Below the pieces are notes generated by a model. The model saw only the letters and a program-made list of their open reading frames with translations. It was not told where the DNA came from and made no database searches. DNA of 64,000 bases from Heterobilharzia americana (lineage: Eukaryota; Platyhelminthes; Trematoda; Strigeidida; Schistosomatidae). The DNA lies in NCBI GenBank assembly GCA_944470555.2, contig OX104128.1, forward strand, positions 43,011,920-43,075,919, given 5' to 3'. Both the position numbers and the translations under genes were made by a program. Below are positions 1-9,185 of the stretch, in pieces (position 1 is the first letter of the stretch; every line of letters starts with the position of its first letter).

Positions 1-1157
1 CATTTTCAGATAATACACTTTAGTGTGATTTAGTTCAACAAAACTTTGATGAATATAACTAGTTAAACTCTTAATGAATAACAGTGTAGTCTCTCACACA
101 AATGAGTAAGCTTTCAGGTCTTATATGAAGAGTCTTCTGATGGTTACTCTCTACTGCTCTTGTTTCATTTCTCTTCGGACAATCAACTCCGTCTTTGCAT
201 TCCTTTTTTAACGAATGAGCACCAGCTGTTAACATTGTAATTTTTGGTCGCGAAAAGATAAAGAAGTTGTCTCTGATGACATTTCAAACACTTGGACTGA
301 CAAACTGGAATACTATTCCTAAAGATTTTTCACTTTATACTTTAAAGTAGGGACTCGTACTTAGCTAGTGAATGGATTCTCAACTTGAACCTGAACACGT
401 ATGTGTCGGATACACATGAAGTAATATCCCTCCGCTTGGCATAATCTAATTCATCTTATGTCCAGTAAGTCAGAATTTATCGAATTAAATACTCCTCTGC
501 AGTCTTTGGTTATTATCAGAAACTATTCCTATAAGCTCACTATACTAAGTGGTTGTGAATGATATTTTTGTTTCTAGGAAATTCATTAAAACTTTCTCCT
601 TCCTCACCAGTTCATTTCTTAAGCGAAAAAGATGGTATTTTCACTTCCAAGGTGTCATTTTTGTCTTCACTTGGAAACTGTAAGAAAACTTGTTTAGCTC
701 ATCTAGCATAACTGCGAACAAATATTCTTTTTTGGTGTTGAGAGATGCTTTTGTTTGATGCGTGCTTTTAATCTCTTTACCGCCTGTTCAAGACTAAAAG
801 GCGTCGGCGTTCGAAGAGACAGCTTTGTTTGAAGCAAGTAAATGTGCGTTTGTGTGACCACGCACTAAAATGCTCATAAGAAATTCTGATATATAGAATA
901 TAAGCACTAACTGCGCGTTGATTTTTGTAATTTGTAGTAGATCACAAGGCATATTTATTTCTTACATGTTTCCAATAAAGTTGTTGTTTTTTTCAAGAAG
1001 AAAAGATTAAAAACTAAAACCGTGGTCAGAATAGCAATAAAATATCAAAACTTTTTCGCTTGACGTCTGCTTTACTCACTTCCTGTTGCATCCGAGTATG
1101 TTCTTCGAAAATGTCTTCAACCTTTAGCAGGGATTATAGTTTGCCGAGCTGTGGCTG
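1..1157. other. No recognisable feature
   Basis: AT-rich DNA with stops in all frames. I see no long reading frame, no recognisable repeat family and no RNA gene. It may be intron or intergenic sequence. Confidence 0.5.
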
Positions 1158-1345
1158 CACCACTCACTGGGGTGCAGGTATATCCAGCTGACGAGTCTCA
1201 AATAGGAGGAAACGCGTTTCCTGGATTCTTCTGCTTGCCATAACCAAGCCGATTACCATAATTATCATTCAGGCAATATCAAGGCATTTGCATAGGAGCC
1301 CATATGCTAACAGAAGTCAAACAACTCTATCTAATAAAGCAAAGG
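1158..1345 (+). repeat. SM-alpha-type repeat, 3' half with hammerhead motif
   Basis: This is a partial SM-alpha-type short repeat. From 1161 it reads CACTCACTGG, a GGTGCAGG motif and then a hammerhead core: CTGACGA at 1188-1194, a stem II GTCT/GGAG with loop CAAATA, GAAA, and a TTC cleavage triplet before CTGGATT. Stem I (ATCCAG/CTGGAT) is intact, but stem II has mismatches. The usual tail follows (GGCATTTGC, AGGAGCCCATATGC), matching other copies in the window. The promoter-bearing 5' half is not recognisable. In schistosomes this family is known to encode self-cleaving hammerheads; activity of this copy is uncertain. Confidence 0.75.
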
Positions 1346-1617
1346 CGAGCAACAAGAACATCAATAAATAGTAATTTATGAATACTTATTTATTTAGAGC
1401 ACAAAATGTTTCAATTTGTGTTTAACTTGCTTTTAACGAGGTTATTAGTTATCACTAAAATCTACTTATACAAACTATTTCCACTGTGTTTCGGTTTATT
1501 CTCAATGCTTCAGTAACGTAAACATAGGTGTGATTATTTTTCAGTAAAATTCTACAACCGTTGTTACTCATTCTATTTACTATCAACGTTAATTTTTACT
1601 CGTTTTTATTTTTTGAT

Positions 1618-1955
1618 ATGTATAACTCCGTGTTGTTATGCTGGGTCCGAACGATCGACCTCTACTGGGAGTTGGGCCCCTGTTTGGATGCCTCTTAACT
1701 GTCTGAATATTCATTTTTATAATTTACTTAGTGATGATAAGCAGTGGAATCCAGGACGTGTATTTTGACCTATCTGGGACTGATTAACTGGACGTAACTG
1801 CAACCCGACGAGTGAAGTTTTTCCATTGAACTTCGCACCTTGTACCTATCGTTCCAAGCGTTTAATCGTTATCCATTGTATCACTGAAGCACCAGAACCA
1901 CCTCTTGTGCAACAGGTAGTGGTTATTATTATTCGTTGATACTTGTATGTGAGGG
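1618..1955 (-). repeat. SM-alpha-type repeat, near full length, minus strand
   Basis: Read on the minus strand this is an almost complete SM-alpha unit: a pol III-like head (1850-1900), a short spacer, a degenerate hammerhead (1750-1795) and the tail. The catalytic CTGANGA box has decayed to GTTAATCA, so it should not cleave. GCAGTGGAATCCAGGACG on the plus strand at about 1741-1758 is the complement of the conserved 3' ribozyme strand. Both ends carry a related ACTTGTA/TATAACTCCG-type sequence, as in the fuller copy at 23150-23525. This suggests the family is normally tandem or passes through a multimer. Confidence 0.7.
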
Positions 1956-3117
1956 TCTTAGATTTTACTATTATTCATTACAAAGTAAATTACCAACTAT
2001 AGTTGTTTCTTTACTTGTTCCTTAAGAAAATACACATTCATTTCATTGTTAAAACTGGTTAATTTCGTCATTTTTGGTGACAAAACCATAGTATACTGAA
2101 TAATACAATTTAGCAATAAAACATCTAGATATGATTATCAACAACACTTAGAAGTGAATCATCTCTAGGTAACATTTAAGGAAGGTTGAACACTAGAATA
2201 ATATATGATCTCTTTGCCTGTTTATGAAAAGTTGTTTTGAATCAGGAGTTTTCTTTTGGCATTTAAGTAATGCTCAAAAATCTATTTTGTCACTATAAAA
2301 TGTATATATGAAAAATAATTTTATGCCAATTCTTCGATTGCAAATTTGCATTAAATATTCCATGGCATACATGATAACTTTAAATAATGTCTTTCTGAAA
2401 AACGCATTATTTTATATCATCTGTCTAATTATAATGCAAACAACGATACTATTTAACTTTGTTAATATTTGCAGCAAGACTAAATAACATTATTTTGTGT
2501 AAATATCCATTACAGATATATTTATATTAATGTGATTCTCTCCATAACGCACAAACCTTCCATGGATGTAGTTATTTATCTATCTATCTAGATGAAATCT
2601 CTCTAGAGTTGTTGTAACATAAACAAGTACTCTTCTAGGATTACTGAAGTATGTAACAGCCCATAGGTATATCACTGTTGAATGTCCTTCCTCATGGACT
2701 ACATATGGGATGTTTGTTTTTACGAAAGAAATTAAAATCACAAAATAAAATTTGTTTTTCATAAGAAAAAAAGAATTTGAGTGCAGATTAATTTATTTTG
2801 TTTTTAAACCTGTAATTGAATAAGTTTAACTATTTCAAAGTAAATAGTTATTCACTTTAAATACATAACGCTGAAGACGGATATTCTTCATTTCTGAAAA
2901 ATTCATCCAACATGATTATCAATTAAAACTGAATTCTTTAATGAACAGAAACACTGAGTTACTCCTATTTCGTAGTCAGTTTTTAATTGGTAATGTATTT
3001 CATCATTTTGTATAATAAACAAGTTCCGATTTCTCAAACTTTGCTTTTAAATAGGCACCTGCTAAATACGTTTTCAATTATGAAATAATTGGGTTTACTT
3101 GCATACGAAAGAACAGT
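1956..3117. other. No recognisable feature
   Basis: AT-rich sequence without a convincing reading frame. The 60-codon minus-strand frame at 2580-2762 has no recognisable motif and I regard it as chance. Confidence 0.45.
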
Positions 3118-3150
3118 AAATAATAATAATAATGATAATAATAGTAACAA
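3118..3150. repeat. (TAA)n microsatellite
   Basis: An imperfect TAA/TAAT run. RTE-type LINEs in this window end in the same (TAA)n, so it could be the tail of a lost element, but no LINE sequence is recognisable upstream. Confidence 0.7.
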
Positions 3151-3242
3151 TGGTAGCCTGTTTGCACCTTGAGCTACCAAAGTATTGCACTAAACAAATA
3201 AACCAAATTTAGTGTTAATGATGGATCGTGGCTAGCAGTGGA

Positions 3243-3286
3243 ATCCAGAATGTGCATTTCGTCCTATTTGGGACTGGTCAGCCGGA
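3243..3286 (-). ncRNA. Hammerhead-like motif, catalytic box mutated
   Basis: On the minus strand the left arm has stem II GTCC-CAAATA-GGAC, GAAA and an ATT cleavage triplet before CTGGATT. The catalytic box reads CTGACCA instead of CTGACGA (3275-3281): the invariant G8 is C. G8 acts in catalysis in known hammerheads, so this arm is expected to be inactive. Confidence 0.75.
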
Positions 3287-3350
3287 TGTCCCTGCTTCCC
3301 AGTGAGTGGTGTTGTTCCTATCGGGATTCACTCACTGGGAAGCAGGTATA

Positions 3351-3396
3351 TGCAGCTGACGAGTCCCAAATAGGACGAAATGCACATCCTGGATTC
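3351..3396 (+). ncRNA. Hammerhead ribozyme, SM-alpha type, intact core
   Basis: All invariant core elements are visible: CTGACGA at 3356-3362, stem II GTCC/GGAC (3363-3366 with 3373-3376) closing loop CAAATA, and GAAA at 3377-3380. A very short stem III (ATG...CAT) and an ATC cleavage triplet follow, with predicted cleavage after 3388. Stem I starts with CAG/CTG but then has a G-G mismatch, so it may be weaker than the family norm. Short stem III is typical of schistosome hammerheads. Self-cleavage is plausible but not shown, and the inverted arm upstream could pair with it and block folding. Confidence 0.8.
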
Positions 3397-4033
3397 CACT
3401 GCTAGCCACGATCCATCATTAACATAATTAGAACTCTGCCAATAATGAGGCATCCGCACAAGAGCCCATATGCCAATAAAGACCGATCAATTCGGTCCAA
3501 TCAACGACGGTATGATATAAAAAACAATTATACTTAGTAAACCAAATTGTTTCCGTTCATTTTTTTAATCAGTTAAATATGTCCTTTAAAAGCACCAAGT
3601 ACTCTTGTACACTTTTGAAATATTCTCAGGTTACGGTTTATCGAGTTAATAACAAAAGAGAGAAGAAAGTTGTGAATTTATATGCAAGTGAACTTTTCCG
3701 TGCACAAAAGCATATTATATTTCTGTTTGTTAGATGCTTCACCTGAGTTGCAGATTCTTGTATTGGCTGAATGGACCACCATTACTGTATCTACGCTCAT
3801 AATCCTGTTGATTCTTAATTATGGACTGAGCGCTAATCCCAAACCAGCTGGCTGTTTCAAATTATTGTTTTGAATACTGCTATTATTAACACCACTGAGA
3901 TGTATTAACGATTTCGTTTAAAAATACTTTTCTGGAAGTGACTCGTTGAAAAATTACATGCTGTGAATTTTACACAGTTTCATGCATATTGTTTAGAATA
4001 AAGCGTTTATCGTTATTATTATTATTTTGAAAG

Positions 4034-4363
4034 ATATTTCGAGAATACTCTACAGCATTTTAAGCTTGTGATATAGCATCAGCTGGACAGAAATACTGTA
4101 AATGTATACACCGTAAAATGAAATAAGTATAAATTACACATGAAAGATAAGAATATTTACCCCATCTACAACTTTCTTGAAAGTAGCTGTTTAACTTAGG
4201 TAAACAAACACAATATGAATCAAATTCATAATGCACAAAAAGTAGCAAGATTTGTAATCTTTAATTAGTTTGCTTTTAAAAGTAAGAATTGACTAGTAGT
4301 TCATTTTTATTACTTTCTTCGTCGCAAAAGATATGAGCTAAGAAAAGTGTTGTAGATTTTATA
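4034..4363. other. No recognisable feature
   Basis: AT-rich spacer between the composite element and the LINE. The minus-strand 62-codon frame at 4060-4248 has no recognisable motif. Confidence 0.4.
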
Positions 4364-6822
4364 TGTAGTAGTGCGCGACTGGAGGCGCTGTGTTCAAGCA
4401 CGAGGATATCCACAAAGCAACATGGAATTCACTAGACACCAGGACACACTAAAAATCAGATCGACTTCATCTCAATGTGAAGAAAGTGGAGATACAGTCA
4501 GCCTACTGGACACAAGGTCAGATGAGATGAAGAAGGGGAGCAGGTATATGTTCACACCATTCACTATCTAGTGCAAGGAATCTACCTTCCAAATCAAGTT
4601 GAAAGCCTTCAAGGAAGCTGGTAATAGACCACAGTTCAAGTACAACACACAGAATGGAAACTGAAGGATGAAACTACAAAGGACGTCTTCACGTCAGTCA
4701 GCCATCAAGACAAAATGGGATATATCGGGGAACATCCCTGAAGAGACCTGTGTGGAAGAACACTGGAAGTCTTTGAAAGAGATGTGGAAAGAAACCTGCA
4801 CAGCCGTATAAGGAAGGAAGAAAGAAGATAAGGAATGGATCTCAATGGATACATGGAAGCTGATAGAGGAAGGAGAGGAGGATGGTGAAGCAGAAGATGA
4901 ACCAGTGCAAGGATGAACAACGAGAAGAGGAACTGAGTACAATGTATAAAACAATACACTGGACAAAGAAGTGAAGAAGAGTGTGTGGGGAGACAAAATA
5001 CACTTCTACGAAACACTGGCAAGTGGAGCAGAACAGGCTGAAGGCTGCGGTTAGGAGAGACAGAGACCTGACAACATTGTATCAAATAACCAGGTTAGTA
5101 TCAGAGATGAGAGACACCAACACTGATAAAACCAATAAGAGATGAAGAAGAAAATTTAATTACGAAGGAAGAGAAACAAAGGAAGAAATGGGTTGACCAC
5201 TTCCAAGAGCTCTTGAATCAACCACTACCTGCAGTCACTGAACTACAAATGAACACAAATCCTCCAACGAAAGTAAAAGTCCTTAACGCCATAAGGCTAC
5301 TGAAATGCAGAAAAGCAGCAGAGACAACAGCGGACATGCTCACACCACCATTGTAGAAGGTCTGGAATGAAGGAAAGGTACCTGCCCTTGTCATACTCAC
5401 AGAGAAGGGAGACCTAAGTCTTTGCAAGGACTGGTGAGGAATCACGCTCCTGTCCACCCAGAGCAAGCAAAATATTAAGCCGCATCATCCTGGAGAGAAT
5501 AAAGGATGCGCTGCATTCAAAAATATGACTGGAACAGGCTGGCTGGCTGGATTCAGGAAGTACAAATCATGTGCGGATCAAATTGCAACGTTACATATCA
5601 TCATGGAACAGAGCATGGAATGACAGTCAACTCTACACCTCAACTTCATCGACTTTGAGAAGGCCTTTGACAGCATCGACTGAGAGGTAATTTGGAAACT
5701 GCTTCAATACTACGGAATACCACAAACCTATATCATTCTCATTCAATAGCTACATGGAGACGCCACATGCCAAGTAATTCACAGTGAGAAGCTCAGTGAT
5801 GCCTTTGAAGTGAAGACGGGATGGAGTAAAACAAGGCTGTCTACTATCACCCATGATATTCCTGATTGTAGTGGACTGGATGATGCAACAAACCATGAGG
5901 AGCAAGAAGAGGGGAGATACGCTGGACCGTGGAAAAGATCATAGAAGATTTAGATTTCGCCAATAACTTATGTCTAATGTCGCACAAACCTGAAGATCTA
6001 TAGGCAAAAACTAACAAGTTGACAAAAGAGGTAAGGCAGGACAGCGAAGACGGGAATTCAAGTGAATGTAGAGAAGACAGAAGTGATGAAGATACCCAAC
6101 CAACAACTCCAACAACAACAACAACAAACTCCAATCACCATGAACGGGAGAAACCCAAAGGAAGTAACCTCCTTCATCTATCTAGGCAGCACTGTTTCAA
6201 CTACAGGCAGTTGCACAGACGAGGATGTCAAAGCCAGTCAGGATCGGAAAAGCAAGAGATGCGTTCATTAGCCTGAAATCAGTATGGGGATCTTCTGCAT
6301 TCCACTCAACATGTGGAACAAGATCCGGATTTTCAACACCAACGTCAAGTCAGTGCTCCTGTATGGTTGAGAGACTTGGCGCGTTACGAAAGGGATTTCC
6401 AACAAACTACAGTCATCATACATCAACAGCTGCCGCCTAGGCTGGCTCGATACTGGAGATCAGATAGATGGCCAGTGAGAATAAGCAACAAGGAACTCTG
6501 GCTGTCAACCAATTGACGAAGCAAGAAGCCATCGCCCAACAAATAGGCAGAAGAAGAAAGTGTAAATGGATTGAGCATACACTGAGAAGACCGATTGGGT
6601 ACATCACGCGTCTGGCCAGGCCGTCGAGTGGAACCGAGATGGGAAGCGACGAGATGTATGTCTGAGTTGAGAGTGACATGGAGAAGATCATGTGAGGAAG
6701 GGATGAGGGCTTGTGGGCTGTCGTGGAGCCAGATTCAGAGGATTTCAGAAAACAGAGTTCACTGGAGACGTGCTACTGAAGCCCTATGTTCCAGTAGGTA
6801 CCCAAGGGACAAATAATAATAG
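4364..6822 (+). mobile_element. RTE-type LINE, 5'-truncated, inactive
   Basis: This is a non-LTR retrotransposon whose broken frames give an endonuclease remnant (from 4370), a linker and a reverse transcriptase. Readable pieces include FIDFEKAFDSID (5648-5683), a decayed QGCLLSP box (5834-5854) and EKTEVMKIPNQQL (6070-6108). The C-terminal RRPIGYITR and RRATEALCSS follow. It ends in CAAGGGACAAATAATAATA, the RTE-style (TAA)n tail. It starts inside the endonuclease, so most of that domain is missing. Between GACGGGA and CAAGG a 10-bp stretch replaces the expected 6, shifting the frame. The catalytic FADD box reads FANN (gccaataac near 5960). Both defects recur in the copy at 32029-34935. I saw no clear target-site duplication. 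Confidence 0.88.
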
Positions 6823-6830
6823 TCTATATA
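5640..6830 (+). pseudogene. Reverse transcriptase and C-terminal region, broken
   Basis: The region from RT motif A (EKAFD) to the 3' tail is split over several frames: 6019-6276, 6062-6271, 6225-6440 and 6595-6816. The family has a CAA-rich tract here coding a glutamine run before TPITMNGRNPKE. The FANN change removes both catalytic aspartates of the YADD-type box. No functional protein can be made. Confidence 0.8.
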
Positions 6831-6884
6831 TTGATCCGATTCATGTATTGCACTTCAGCCATTGTTTATTATTAGTACACATCT

Positions 6885-7185
6885 AAACCACCTGAAGTGC
6901 AAAAGCATTGACGCAGAAGCCCATAACTCGAGCACTGGTGTTGAATTCTATCCACTTACTGAAGTGGAGCTACAAGTCATAACATTAAACCGTACTTATC
7001 TAATGGTGGTTATTATGTCTTGGTAGCCTAGAAGATAATGCACTTGTTGTCGAATCGATGAATGTAGCACTTGAGTCAGTGATTATACAGTCGCTTACTA
7101 GAAGCCCAAAAGTCCCAGAAAGGAGAAAACATGCGTTCAGAATTTCATTGCTGAGTATTATCCACCACTGGCCTCGAAATTGTTA
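6885..7185 (+). repeat. Highly divergent SM-alpha-like sequence, possible tandem junction
   Basis: At 6900-6940 a tail-like stretch (AGCATTGACGCAGAAGCCC) resembles the SM-alpha tail GGCATCCGCACAGGAGCCC. From about 7025 a head-like stretch follows (GCCTAGAAGATAATGCACTTG). It ends in a decayed ribozyme strand at 7110-7155: GTCCCAGAAAGGAGAAAAC, then TGCGTTCAGAATTTCATTGCT. The tail-then-head order fits an ancient tandem pair. Similarity is weak, so the call is tentative. Confidence 0.4.
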
Positions 7186-8389
7186 CAGGGTGAGCTTTGA
7201 TAGAACAGTGTGGTTAAGACAAATATCATGAGTTGTTTTCCTTTGAAACAAGGTGAAAAGGTAAGATTCGCTGCTCGTTGATTCCGAGGATTTATACAAT
7301 GGATGATGGAACAATGAAAAAGAAAGTGTATCATCTCATAAAGCACAACTAAACAAATAAAGTGTCTTAATCTGCGATATTTGTTTTTCAGTCATTAATA
7401 AAGCCTTAGGATTGCAATTGCAGACCGTAATCTTGAACAACTTATCTTTTACTCATGTAAGATATCTAATTACATGACAGTACTTCCAATTTGAGCTTTT
7501 CAAATTGAACGACTAAAACAAAGTGTTGTTAGTCTCCAGTATCTTATAAACAAACTCAGTTGAGTGGTTGATTATATGTCATTGCTTGGTAAAAGAGTTC
7601 TAAAACAAACTACTGGATAAATATATAAAGACAGGAGGCATATTTCGCACATCGACCCAGAAACTAAACAACGGTTTGAAGTTGCTCTTGATGACTTTGC
7701 ATTGTGTACAAAATTTACATAGATCAACATGTATGCGATGTAGCAAAACTTTTCTCTGGATAAAGTGTACGACCGTTGTATACCACCCATATCCTCGACA
7801 TATATTTAGTAGTTCAGGGGTCTTTGTAACTTAAACATGGAAGAATGAGAAGGAAGACAAAAGCAATATATTTGACGTTTTTCAATAAAATTGAGTAAAA
7901 TTTAGTTGTTAGTATTTATTGACAGTTCATTAATGTTAACGTTATTGTTTTCTAAGACAAAACGGAGATAGTACTCATATGTATATGAGAAAAACGGGCA
8001 CAGAAATATCTGAAAAGAAAGTTATAAGCATACATATCATTGAAGGCTAGAGAGTAGTTTTAATCATGGATCAAAAGGTAGTCATAGATACAATTCAATT
8101 AATTTCAATTTAACAAGGAAAAATGAATTAAGGGAATAGTATTATCGACTGAATGAATGATGTTAAAATTGTACCCCATCAAAGAAGTAAGCACACATGA
8201 AAGAGGATGGGTTAAGACTACAATTGGCTCGTATTTATTTTATTGATAATAAAATGTAACCACTCATGTAATTTGTATGTGACATGAAGTCATACAAACA
8301 TTCTTTTTAAATAAAAAAATGATGGTTTATTTAATGACTGGCATTTAAAGAAAACATGATGCATTTTCTGAGAAGCATTCAGTCATTAA
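7186..8389. other. No recognisable feature
   Basis: AT-rich DNA. Minus-strand frames at 7158-7346 and 7572-7790 have no recognisable motif. Confidence 0.4.
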
Positions 8390-8650
8390 ACTGTTTTTTT
8401 GCAGTGGAGTCCAGGATGCGCGTTCCATCCTATTTTGAACTCGTCAACTGGATGTACCTGCCTCCCTTTGAGTGATGTTGTTCCCACTAAGACTTGGAAT
8501 CGGGACCGACCATTTCAAACACTAGAGCGTTATCTACTAGACCATCGAGTCACTGCTAGCTACTATGCATCACCGATGTAAAATTGAAGCAACAGGCATA
8601 TCGAAGCATCCGTTCCATAGCATATCTACTTCTGATGGATACGAAATGCA
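8390..8650 (-). repeat. SM-alpha-type unit (minus) fused to a plus-strand tail
   Basis: From 8401 the plus strand reads the complement of the ribozyme strand (GCAGTGGAGTCCAGGATGCG), then ACTCGTCAACTGGATGTACC and the pol III-like head (about 8460-8545, ending CACTAGAGCGTTATCTACTAGACC). On the minus strand the ribozyme has TTGACGA for CTGACGA and GGAA for GAAA, so it is probably dead. Directly after the head, at 8552, the sequence switches to CACTGCTAGC and a plus-orientation tail (AAGCATCCGTTCC). It thus joins inverted pieces of one family. Confidence 0.75.
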
Positions 8651-8899
8651 AATATATAAGTATGTAGATGCATACTGGCGTTTTGTAAATCAAAATACGT
8701 ATGATACTTAGAGGCAATGGAAATGAAACCTCTGATAAGCAGTAAAACAGCTTTCAAATGCTAAGCAGGATATTATTTGTCAAGAAAAGCATGCCAAATA
8801 ATTTGATTTTATGTCCATCAGATATAGTGGAATAAAGGTATGCAAAACTAATACATCTTTGAATAAGTAGTTAGCCTCATGAACACGATAAAAATTATA

Positions 8900-9185
8900 A
8901 GATATATGGAATCCAGGACGTGGTTTTCATTCTGTTTAGTACTCGTCAGCCGGATTTGAGTTTTGGTGGGAACAATATTGCTCCCCCTGAAGGTAGGTTC
9001 GTCCAGCTGATGAGTCCCGAGTCTGACAGAATGAGAGTCCTGGATTCCACTGCTAGCCACGATCCATCATCCATATAAAATTGAAACGACAGGAAATGTT
9101 GAGGCATCTGCGCAGGAGCCAAAATGAAAATGACCAATCAATTCGGTCCAGTCAACAATGCACCATAACTTTATCATATAATGTG
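8900..9185 (+). repeat. Palindromic SM-alpha-type element, copy C
   Basis: Arms 8908-8956 and 9000-9048 are inverted repeats of the ribozyme module around a 43-bp centre that is not palindromic. The right arm has CTGATGA (9006-9012) but a decayed stem II, and GAAA has become GAAT. The SM-alpha tail follows: GCTAGCCACGATCCATCAT, GAGGCATCTGCGCAGGAGCC, GATCAATTCGGTCC. Unlike copies A and B, I could not follow the 0.5-kb body or the AATAAAGCG tail after it. Confidence 0.75.

Larger units (their letters stand above)
3214..3423. repeat. Inverted repeat, 95-bp arms around 20-bp spacer
   Basis: Left arm 3214-3308 and right arm 3329-3423 pair in perfect register (paired coordinates sum to 6637) with about 94% complementarity. 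As RNA or cruciform DNA this would form a long hairpin. Both arms contain the hammerhead module, on opposite strands. Confidence 0.93.
3214..4033 (+). mobile_element. Composite palindromic hammerhead element, copy A
   Basis: This interspersed repeat of about 0.82 kb also occurs at 44825-45645. It opens with a palindrome: 3214-3308 is the reverse complement of 3329-3423 with 6 mismatches in 95 and no indels, around a 20-bp spacer. Each arm contains an SM-alpha hammerhead module. The SM-alpha tail follows to about 3525 (GAGGCATCCGCACAAGAGCC, GATCAATTCGGTCC), then a body of roughly 0.5 kb with no coding signal. It ends at AATAAAGCG (about 3998) and an ATT-rich tail. The two copies are colinear and end at the same distance from the palindrome. 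The ATT tail suggests mobilisation by a LINE-type machinery, which is an inference. The 63-codon frame at 3682-3873 inside the body is not conserved in copy B and is probably chance. Confidence 0.7.

Noticed and set aside
4694..5466. Minus-strand frames of up to 126 codons
   Set aside because: They are antisense to the plus-strand LINE at 4364-6822; the same antisense frame appears opposite the LINE at 33582-33906.
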